This document shows, piece by piece, positions 1 through 5,749 of a stretch of DNA of 34,298 bases. Made by a program: the position numbers and the translations under genes. Below the pieces are notes generated by a model. It worked only from the letters and a program-made list of their open reading frames with translations. It was not told where the DNA came from and made no database searches. The number at the start of each line of letters is the position of its first letter. The stretch's first letter is position 1. The stretch is from Verrucomicrobiota bacterium (GTDB lineage: Bacteria; Verrucomicrobiota; Verrucomicrobiia; JADLBR01), in the NCBI GenBank assembly GCA_029560585.1, contig JAKQKQ010000018.1, positions 1 to 34,298 of the forward strand, written 5' to 3'.

Positions 1-559
1 CCGCTTCGTCCGTATTCCCCGATGATCCCCGCGATCTCCTCACGACCGCGCCGCTTCCGATGCCCGAATCCTCGTCTCGCCATGGCCCGAGCGTGCCGCC
101 ATCCGGCCCGCGCGCCTAGATGGGGTTGCCCAGATGCTTACATTACACCGCCCCTTCGCGCATCGGGGCGATCGTCAAGTTCGCGGCGCACATCCACTTG
201 CGTCGTGTCCGGAAACGGCCACTCGCGGCGGGGCCCAGCGCTCGCCCACCCGTAATATGCCGCCCATATGCGGTTTCCCCCGCCCGTGTTATACGACCGT
301 GTCACTCTGGCTCGGTTCAGCACCACGGCCCGCCCCTGAGCGCGATTCCGCGCTGTGGAATCGCTTGACCGTCGCTGCGCGCCGGGTCAGATTGACCCAA
401 TCGATCGGGAAACGGCTGTGACTTTACGCGGGCCAATATGCCCTTCGGGAACCGTGATATACGGCCGATCGGTGGGTATAATCAGAGGTTCGGCGGGGCA
501 CGACGATGGCCCGTGTCCTCTGGCGGGAAGCAAACGGCCATCAACAAGGAGCCATCGCA
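1..559. other. Left flank without a recognisable gene
   Basis: About 560 bases precede the first credible gene. Short open frames occur on both strands, but none has a plausible ribosome-binding site, a normal amino-acid composition or a recognisable motif, so I call none. The only signal I can point to is a possible promoter close to the first gene, listed separately. The stretch also contains several short CG-rich direct and inverted repeats of no clear function. Confidence 0.5.
454..482 (+). promoter_or_regulatory. Possible sigma-70-type promoter for the secreted-protein gene
   Basis: A perfect TATAAT box lies at 477-482. A weak GTGATA (4 of 6 matches to TTGACA) lies 17 bases upstream at 454-459. 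It is about 78 bases before the ATG at 560, in the right orientation. This is seen by eye only, and a TATAAT in high-GC DNA is suggestive but not proof. Confidence 0.35.
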
Positions 560-1828
560 ATGAAGGCACGTGTGCAGAATCTGTTGTGGGCGGGAATTGT
601 CTCAGGAACGATCATAGCCGCTTGGCCGCTCGATCTCCATGCGCAGGCAGTCCTCAGTGGAAAGACGGAGGCAAACCGAAGGAACCTCAACGCGGCTCAG
701 ATTGCTGCTGCGCCAAAGGACAACCCGACCGTTACAACAACGGGGGGGTACTTGGAAGAAGTTGTCGTGAACGACTCCGATGGCAAGCCCGTCCCCAGCG
801 AGAGAAAGAGAGCGATCCTTCAGTTTTTCAGTGATCACGGGCGTGAGGGACTGAAGGAGCGGACTGTGTGGTGCGATCGCGCCAACGTGCCCACATGGGA
901 AGCACAAGCGGCGATAAACGACGATGGGAGTTTCCCGGAGGACACGGGTATCACGGGCTTGAATGAGAACAGGGGCAGGACTGAATTGAGAAAGAAGAAC
1001 CAACCAACTGCATCAACCAACCAGGCGGGCATGCAGACTGAAACCTCCCTGCCCACTGCCGTTTCTGAGCGTCGCCCGGAACCGGAACAGAGCAGCAAGC
1101 GGAGCCGTACTTTCGACGACGCGTTACGCCTTCTAGGAACGTTCGACTCCGTCAACGCAACGCTCTTCTCGCCAGACATCAGTGCTGCGTCCGTAGAAGC
1201 GATTCAGGTTGCCCCACAGTCTGCTTCTGAACTCCTGCGTAACGGTGTTCCCCTGCAAGATATCGTTGCCAGAGTTAATCGTAAGTACCCGCAGGTCACC
1301 CTAATCTTCATGTCGCACAATAAGCCCGCGGTCAGTGACCTCACTGCTCTGCTTGGCCCAGCGAATGCAACGGAAGCGGGTTCTGACGGAATCGACACCT
1401 GGCACAAGTATGGGGGACTCGACTTCGGCGTTTCCGACGACAAGGTCATTGCCGTACGTGTGGCAGCGAAAGGCGGCGCCGATGCTGGCAACCCGACTAA
1501 CCGGCCCGCTTCCACAAGCATTGCAGACAGATTGCCGCCCTTTGCAGGAGAACTTCAGGGAGCGAATCCTGTGCGCGTTCGTAATCCAAACGACTTTGCT
1601 GTGGCCACGGGAATACGTCTGGGAACAAGGGGGAAGAACTTCAACGTTGCCGCCAACGGGGTGCAGACGGTGTACGTCCCGAACGGGAAATACGACATCT
1701 ACTTCGTCTATTCGGACAACCCGGACGCTCTGTTCCAGGGAGATTCGTTCACCCTCAACAACAATGGCGTAGAGATCCAGATCGTCAAGGTTGTCAATGG
1801 CAACTATGGTATTCGTCAGGTCAAATGA
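560..1828 (+). CDS. Secreted protein of unknown function with C-terminal beta domain
   Basis: This encodes 422 residues. I chose the ATG at 560 because AAGGAG lies about 8 bases upstream and because it begins a textbook Sec signal peptide: positively charged start, hydrophobic stretch to about residue 22, and a likely cleavage after the LHA at 26-28. The frame stays open upstream to 506, but that extension carries no signal. The mature N-terminal half is polar and low in structure, with a Gln/Asn/Thr/Arg-rich linker around residues 130-185. The last 80 residues form a compact, beta-rich domain containing VRVRNPNDF, VYVPNGKYDIYFVY and GNYGIRQV, resembling small exported beta domains I associate with Verrucomicrobiota. 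I do not recognise a catalytic motif and assign no function. It is the first of three same-strand genes separated by palindromes, so it may be the first gene of a cassette-like array. Confidence 0.75.
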   Translation: MKARVQNLLWAGIVSGTIIAAWPLDLHAQAVLSGKTEANRRNLNAAQIAAAPKDNPTVTTTGGYLEEVVVNDSDGKPVPSERKRAILQFFSDHGREGLKERTVWCDRANVPTWEAQAAINDDGSFPEDTGITGLNENRGRTELRKKNQPTASTNQAGMQTETSLPTAVSERRPEPEQSSKRSRTFDDALRLLGTFDSVNATLFSPDISAASVEAIQVAPQSASELLRNGVPLQDIVARVNRKYPQVTLIFMSHNKPAVSDLTALLGPANATEAGSDGIDTWHKYGGLDFGVSDDKVIAVRVAAKGGADAGNPTNRPASTSIADRLPPFAGELQGANPVRVRNPNDFAVATGIRLGTRGKNFNVAANGVQTVYVPNGKYDIYFVYSDNPDALFQGDSFTLNNNGVEIQIVKVVNGNYGIRQVK

Positions 1829-1843
1829 TGACATGACACTGGG

Positions 1844-1918
1844 GCCGAACCAGAGGCCGAATGGTACCGTTGCCCCGCTCGGACGCGGGGCAACGTCCGG
1901 TTAGCCTCGTCGTTCGCC
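1844..1918 (+). repeat. Imperfect 75-bp palindrome, attC-like
   Basis: This begins 16 bases after a stop codon and ends 15 bases before the next ATG. Its outer ends are GCCGAAC (1844-1850) and GTTCGCC (1912-1918). The core is a perfect 11-bp stem, CGTTGCCCCGC at 1868-1878 pairing with 1885-1895, around a 6-base loop. The arms between also partly pair, with GAGGC and AA in register. Size, placement and AAC/GTT termini resemble integron attC sites, but the end motif does not match the usual GTTRRRY, so this is a candidate only. A rho-independent terminator is less likely because no T-run follows the stem. Confidence 0.4.
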
Positions 1919-1932
1919 ATCAGGAAGCCTAT

Positions 1933-2382
1933 ATGATTGATGTCTACTGCTTCAGCTCCAGGAACCAGACGAACCTCTGGGCTGGTTACGGCGCCCGCAT
2001 GTGGGCAGTGTCGGATTGCGACAAGCAACAGATGGAAGCGCGAAAGACGAAAACCCTTTCCTTTCCTATTGGGGGATTTGGCTTGCTATATTGTTCTGCG
2101 GGGGAGTTCTTCACAATGCCGTTCAAGATCGCGTCGGAGCCTGCATGGCGTATGGAAGATAAGATCTGGCCCGAACCATGGGCGCTGCCCTTCAAAATAG
2201 AGCCTCTCGGATCACCCGCTGTCAGGATGACAAAAGACCATGCGAAGAGAGTCCTGGATTGCCTGAAGAGCGCGAGGAACTTGACAGATGTGTTCTTCAT
2301 CGGTGGTACATGCAACTTCACCCCATCGCATGTTCCGGACGACGACTGGGCGATAATACTGGAGGAGTTAAAGGGTCAATGA
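1933..2382 (+). CDS. Small PUA/EVE-like protein
   Basis: This is a 149-residue protein from the ATG at 1933. The frame is open from 1861, but the extra part is translated from the palindrome. It starts MIDVYCFSSRNQTNLWAGYG and has the rhythm of the PUA/EVE superfamily: a basic stretch (KTKTLSFPIGGFGLLY), a central strand ending in GEFFTMPFKI, then an acidic segment with paired tryptophans (AWRMEDKIWPEPWALPFKI). EVE-like domains bind modified bases and are common in anti-phage and RNA-modification contexts. The match is by pattern only. The C-terminal third (LDCLKSARNLTDVFFIGGT) has no known counterpart to me. It sits between two attC-like palindromes, as a mobile gene cassette would. No promoter is obvious. 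Confidence 0.5.
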   Translation: MIDVYCFSSRNQTNLWAGYGARMWAVSDCDKQQMEARKTKTLSFPIGGFGLLYCSAGEFFTMPFKIASEPAWRMEDKIWPEPWALPFKIEPLGSPAVRMTKDHAKRVLDCLKSARNLTDVFFIGGTCNFTPSHVPDDDWAIILEELKGQ

Positions 2383-2384
2383 GA

Positions 2385-2455
2385 GGCGAACCACACCGTC
2401 GAGCGAACGCTCCTTCGCTGTCGCTCCGGAGCGTCGCTGACGCGGAACGTTCGAT
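2385..2455 (+). repeat. Second imperfect palindrome, attC-like
   Basis: This begins 3 bases after a stop codon and ends 14 bases before the next likely start. The left end is GGCGAAC (2385-2391), the same motif (in complement) that ends the first palindrome. The right end is GTTCGAT (2449-2455). The inner arms CGAACGCTCC and GGAACGTTCG pair with one mismatch, and the centre holds the self-complementary CGCTCCGGAGCG. The repeated geometry of gene, palindrome, about 15 bases, gene is the reason for calling it. Confidence 0.35.
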
Positions 2456-2468
2456 GACGAGAGGAGGA

Positions 2469-2705
2469 ATGATGCGGATCGCCGGAACGACATGCAAACA
2501 GTGCGGACGAGGAATCTCAATCGCGACAGATGGGGTCGCATGCGAAAGCTGTAACGGGACGTGGCATAAGACCTGTGTTCAGGTTGATGACGGTTGTCCT
2601 GAATGCAAGCAGCCCTTTGGGCGGTGGGAGAACACTACATCATCACGATGGGGAACACTCAAGCTTAACAGCCCGTTGAAGAACGGGCGAGTTTGGGTTG
2701 GGTGA
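2469..2705 (+). CDS. Small RING-like zinc-binding protein, C-terminus running into an IS
   Basis: This encodes about 78 residues. ATGATG at 2469/2472 follows an AGGAGG (2462-2467); 2454 is an alternative start. It holds eight ordered metal ligands: two CxxC pairs, then H-x2-C, then CxxC (CKQC, CESC, HKTC, CPEC), the arrangement of prokaryotic RING-finger domains (Prok-RING type). Such domains are known in bacterial ubiquitin-like and other conflict loci. The last residues (from about LNSPLKNG) are translated from the end of the IS beginning at 2666, and the stop at 2703-2705 lies inside it. The natural C-terminus has therefore been lost or replaced. It may originally have been longer, possibly continuing into the truncated WD40 gene beyond the IS; that is a guess. 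Confidence 0.5.
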   Translation: MMRIAGTTCKQCGRGISIATDGVACESCNGTWHKTCVQVDDGCPECKQPFGRWENTTSSRWGTLKLNSPLKNGRVWVG

Positions 2706-4046
2706 GTGTGGCGGTGAAACTCCGGCGAAGCGCAACCCTTCGGCGACCGGAAGGCGGAGAAAGTCGCCGAATGCGCCACAAGCGGGGCGGATGCAGGTAT
2801 AGAGCCACAAGAAGGCTGCGCGCAGGGCATCAGCGGCCTGCCGGGGCTTTCCGGAACCGAGAATCTCGCGCATCAGAAGCCCGAGGTTGAATGCCATGCA
2901 CTTCATGAGGTGAAGTTTGGCCACGTCCTGGATGCCCTTGACCCAGGCGCGGCGTCCTCCGCCAGTTTCGCAGACATGGGCGAAGGATCGCTCGCAAATC
3001 TCGCTGCGGCGCCGCTGCAGCCGCTTGCCGCGCGCGCCTCGAATCCGCCGCCGGTTGGCGTGAACGGCTTGACGCTGCGAGCGGGGCCGTTTCTTCCAGT
3101 GCCTTCTGCCCTGTTTCTTTTCGGCCACGTAGGTGCGGATGCCGCAGCTCTGGAGTAGTGCCACCGCTTCGGCGCTGTGGTAGCCCTTGTCGGCGACCGC
3201 CTCGGTGGTGCCCAACTCGACCCCGACGGCCTCCATGTGGTTCTGTGCCTCAAGCACCGTCACCCCGATGGTGGCGGTGTCGCCGGTGTCCCCCGGGGCG
3301 ACGGTGGCCGCCACGATCGCCTGGGTGTCGAGGTCCACGGCGTGCTCGGCCTTGTAGGCAAGGCCCGTGGTGCCGTTTTTCATCTTCGTGATGCGCGCGT
3401 CCGGGTCGTGGGGGTTGTGCCAGTCGTCGTTGGAGACCTTCTTGGCCTTGCGCCGGCGGTCCAGCCGCCGGGCATCCTCGGCGGTGGGCTCGGCGATGCC
3501 CTCGGCTCTGGCCAGCCGCTTGAGATACTCCATCCAGCCCTCGCCGCCCTCGCGCCGCACAATGCTCTTCATCGCCGCGTTGGCCTCCAGCGTCGTGGCG
3601 TCCACCCCCAGGCTCTTGCCATCCAGCAGCCCCTTGTCCCGCAACAGAGCGAGCATCCACCGGAACACCTCGGTGTAAACCGCCTCCGGCAGCCGCCGGC
3701 GAATCACCGTCATGGAGGAGTGGTCCGGCACCGACTGGCTCATCCCAAGCCCCAGGAACTCCCGCAGGCTCATGCTGTCCGCACACCGCCACGCGATCCC
3801 GCGCTGAGTGCCGATGTCCTCGAAGAAACCAACCAACAGCATCCTGAAGTAAACCCCGGGCGGTATCCCAGGACGGCCGATCTTGGCGTAGTGCTCCTTG
3901 CAGAGCCCCTCCACCCACCGGTCAAAGCCCGCCTCCGCCAGAACCTCGTTGAGCTTCCGATAGAATGGGTGCCCCGGACCCCGCGCCACGCTGGCCGTCG
4001 GCACCCAGATGTCTTCCTGAAGTTCACCTCGCTCGCCCAGCGCCAT
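2643..4046 (-). CDS. IS1182-family DDE transposase
   Basis: This 467-residue enzyme catalyses cut-and-join of the IS ends. The N-terminal part (about 55-120) fits the DUF772 region typical of IS5/IS1182 transposases (GRPGIPPGVYFRMLLVGFFE, PDHSSMTVIRRRLP). The catalytic triad is visible as D149 (LGVDATTLEAN), D286 (VADKGYHS) and E352 (ICERSFAHV). A family-typical insert with NPHDPDARITKMKNG lies before the second aspartate. The frame contains no stop before the end of the element: the last seven residues (KLECSPS or so) and the TGA at 2643-2645 come from flanking DNA, so the C-terminus depends on the insertion site. Start at 4046 was chosen as the first ATG inside the IR; its ribosome site is weak. 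Confidence 0.9.
   Translation of the reverse strand: MALGERGELQEDIWVPTASVARGPGHPFYRKLNEVLAEAGFDRWVEGLCKEHYAKIGRPGIPPGVYFRMLLVGFFEDIGTQRGIAWRCADSMSLREFLGLGMSQSVPDHSSMTVIRRRLPEAVYTEVFRWMLALLRDKGLLDGKSLGVDATTLEANAAMKSIVRREGGEGWMEYLKRLARAEGIAEPTAEDARRLDRRRKAKKVSNDDWHNPHDPDARITKMKNGTTGLAYKAEHAVDLDTQAIVAATVAPGDTGDTATIGVTVLEAQNHMEAVGVELGTTEAVADKGYHSAEAVALLQSCGIRTYVAEKKQGRRHWKKRPRSQRQAVHANRRRIRGARGKRLQRRRSEICERSFAHVCETGGGRRAWVKGIQDVAKLHLMKCMAFNLGLLMREILGSGKPRQAADALRAAFLWLYTCIRPACGAFGDFLRLPVAEGLRFAGVSPPHSPNPNSPVLQRAVKLECSPS
2666..2686 (+). repeat. IS terminal inverted repeat (transposase 3' side)
   Basis: TAACAGCCCGTTGAAGAACGG matches the complement of 4090-4110 at 20 of 21 positions, the exception being G for A at position 16. 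It lies inside the extended transposase reading frame, which has no stop before the element ends. Confidence 0.85.
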
Positions 4047-4089
4047 ATCACTTTGACCCGCGCATGCCCCAGCGGTTCATTCGGATCGA

Positions 4090-4110
4090 CCGTTTTTCAA
4101 CGGGCTGTTA
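4090..4110 (-). repeat. IS terminal inverted repeat (transposase 5' side)
   Basis: Read on the minus strand this begins TAACAGCCCGTTGAAAAACG. The same end, continued for 98 bases without a visible difference, starts at 34201 on the plus strand. Confidence 0.85.
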
Positions 4111-4112
4111 GC

Positions 4113-5723
4113 ATGAGCCCAGATGGCCGCCGGGCGGTGTCAAGCAGTACTGATAAGACCCTGCGTGTCTGGGACGTGGAAACCGGGGATTGTCTTCGAG
4201 TGCTCGAAGGCCATCGCGATGAAGTCAATAGCGTTTGCGTCAGTCCGGACGGACGTCAGGCCGTTTCCGGAGGTGGCGGTAACTACAAACAGAATGACGA
4301 CACCGTTCGTGTCTGGGATTTGGAACGAGGCGTGTGCTTGCATGTGCTTCAAGGGCACGGCGACATTGTGAAGAACGTCTGCATGAGTCCTGATGGACGT
4401 CGGGCTGTGTCGGCAAGTTTCGACAAGACCCTTCGTGTCTGGGACTTGGAAACCGGGACTTGCTTGCGGGTGGTGCAAGGGCACAGCGATAGGGTGATGA
4501 GCGTCAGCGTCAGCCCGTCCGGACGCCGGGCAGTATCGGGGAGTATTGACACAACTTTGCGTGTTTGGGATTTGGAAGACGGGGTTTGCGAGCGATCGCC
4601 AGACGACGGGAGTGACCTTTCGTGGAATCTTAGTTTTGGCCGGTCCGGACGCTGGGCGGTAACAGGATCGCCTCCTCGTTTCTTGGACACAGAAACTGGG
4701 GAGTGGCTTCGGATACTCGATGGCCACAACGATTGGGTCAATAGGGTTAACGTGAGCCCGGATGGACGGCGGGCTGTGTCGGCAAGTTTTGACAAGACCC
4801 TTCGTATCTGGGACTTGGAAACTGGGGAGTGTCTTCAAGTGCTGGAAGGGCACGACGGTCGAGTAGTCGACGTTTGCGTAAGCCCGGACGATCGCCGGGT
4901 GGTGTCGGCAAGCTATGATAAGACCGTTCGTATCTGGGATTTGGAAAGGGGCGTGTGCTTGCATGTGCTTCAAGGGCACGGCGACATTGTGCAGAGCGTC
5001 TGCACGAGTCCTGATGGGCGTCGGGCTGTGTCGGCAAGTTTCGACAAGACCCTTCGTGTCTGGGACTTGGAAACCGGGATTTGCTTGCGGGTGGTCCAAG
5101 GGCACAGCGACACGGTGATGAGCGTCAGCGTGAGCCCGGACGGACGCCGGGCGGTGTCGGCAAGCCTTGACAAGACCCTTCGTGTCTGGGACTTGGAAAC
5201 TGGGGAGTGCCTTCGGGTGTTCAATGGCCACAGGGAAGGGGTCTTTTGCGCTGGGGTGAGCCCGGACGGACGTCAGGTGGTGTCGGCAGGCTTTGACAAG
5301 ACCCTTCGTGTCTGGGACGTGGAGAGCGGTGTTTGTCTTGCTGCTCACCTCCCGAATTCGCAGGTCTTGGCGTTTGCTATTTCCCCGCAAGCAGAACGGA
5401 TCGTCTTCGGCGCGGCAGACGGCCACATATATTTTCTCACGCCGATCAACTTCCCGCCGCCGGGTCCGGCTATTCTCACGGCGTTTGATTTTGGATTGCG
5501 GAATGCGGATTTCGGCATGAGCCCGGAGGGCCCCGCTGCCCGGTGTCCGTATTGCGCGACGTATTTCGAGCCTTCGGCGGAGGTTGTCTCCGCGATCCGC
5601 GAGCATTCCGGATTTCCGAATCCGACTTCCGAAATGTTCGACGACCCGCGCTTGCTTGCGGCGTGCCCCCACTGCGGCAAACCGCTGAAGTTCAATCCGT
5701 TCTTCGTGCACTGTTACGACTAA
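4113..5723 (+). CDS. WD40-repeat protein with C-terminal zinc ribbon, 5' end lost at the IS
   Basis: This is a beta-propeller scaffold of 536 residues from the first ATG after the IS. The sequence begins in the middle of a WD unit (MSPDGRRAVSS…), and the frame continues upstream only through antisense IS sequence, so the true N-terminus is missing. About ten WD40 units of roughly 41 residues follow (SPDGRRAVSASFDKTLRVWD is typical). Unit 5 is degenerate, and a last weak unit ends near residue 445. A linker containing FDFGLRNADFG, which looks repeat-derived, leads to a zinc-ribbon-like end with CPYC and CPHC pairs. In bacteria such propellers are often the sensor arm of STAND NTPases or kinases; whether that was so here cannot be seen. 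Without its own promoter and start it may be non-functional. The stop lies 26 bases before the next gene. Confidence 0.75.
   Translation: MSPDGRRAVSSSTDKTLRVWDVETGDCLRVLEGHRDEVNSVCVSPDGRQAVSGGGGNYKQNDDTVRVWDLERGVCLHVLQGHGDIVKNVCMSPDGRRAVSASFDKTLRVWDLETGTCLRVVQGHSDRVMSVSVSPSGRRAVSGSIDTTLRVWDLEDGVCERSPDDGSDLSWNLSFGRSGRWAVTGSPPRFLDTETGEWLRILDGHNDWVNRVNVSPDGRRAVSASFDKTLRIWDLETGECLQVLEGHDGRVVDVCVSPDDRRVVSASYDKTVRIWDLERGVCLHVLQGHGDIVQSVCTSPDGRRAVSASFDKTLRVWDLETGICLRVVQGHSDTVMSVSVSPDGRRAVSASLDKTLRVWDLETGECLRVFNGHREGVFCAGVSPDGRQVVSAGFDKTLRVWDVESGVCLAAHLPNSQVLAFAISPQAERIVFGAADGHIYFLTPINFPPPGPAILTAFDFGLRNADFGMSPEGPAARCPYCATYFEPSAEVVSAIREHSGFPNPTSEMFDDPRLLAACPHCGKPLKFNPFFVHCYD
4312..5160 (+). repeat. 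Internal duplication of WD40 units
   Basis: Bases 4312-4539 and 4933-5160 align at a fixed offset of 621 bases with about 15 differences over 228 bases by my count, covering two to three WD units. 621 bases is 207 codons, so the copy is in frame. This is much more similar than ordinary WD units are to each other and indicates recent duplication or gene conversion inside the propeller. Confidence 0.75.
5484..5515. repeat. Dispersed GGATTGCGGAATGCGG-type repeat inside the WD40 gene
   Basis: The run around TTGGATTGCGGAATGCGGAT (then TTCGG) encodes FDFGLRNADFG between the propeller and the zinc ribbon. A second, inverted-looking variant (TTCCGGATTTCCGAATCCGA) lies at 5603-5635 between the two cysteine pairs. 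These match the motif at 21654-21682. Confidence 0.5.
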
Positions 5724-5749
5724 TCCGAAACCCACATCGAGAGAAATCC

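Larger units (their letters stand above)
2666..4110 (-). mobile_element. IS1182-like insertion sequence
   Basis: This 1445-bp element is bounded by 21-bp terminal inverted repeats at 2666-2686 and 4090-4110, beginning TAACAGCCCGTTGAA with one mismatch between them. It carries a single DDE transposase on the minus strand. The flanks (…CAAGCT on the left, GCATGA… on the right) show no direct target duplication, which may mean adjacent deletion, recombination between copies, or a family that does not make a stable one. The promoter-proximal end appears identical to the element starting at 34201, so at least two copies exist nearby in opposite orientation. The element separates a gene lacking its natural 3' end from one lacking its 5' end. 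Confidence 0.85.

Noticed and set aside
484-500. Third attC-like site upstream of the first gene (GTTCGGC at 488-494)
   Set aside because: No pairing left arm of suitable length could be found.
2661-4115. Target-site duplication around the first IS
   Set aside because: Flanks …AAGCT and GCATG… do not match at any length of 2-5 bases, and shifting the boundary by a few bases gives no identical pair.
4300-5320. CRISPR-like regular repeats
   Set aside because: The periodicity is about 123 bases and coincides with WD40 units; no short constant repeats with unique spacers.
3177-5723. A single 848-residue gene from inside the IS through the WD40 repeats
   Set aside because: The first 300 residues are antisense to the transposase; the fusion frame is fortuitous, so the WD40 gene is given from 4113.
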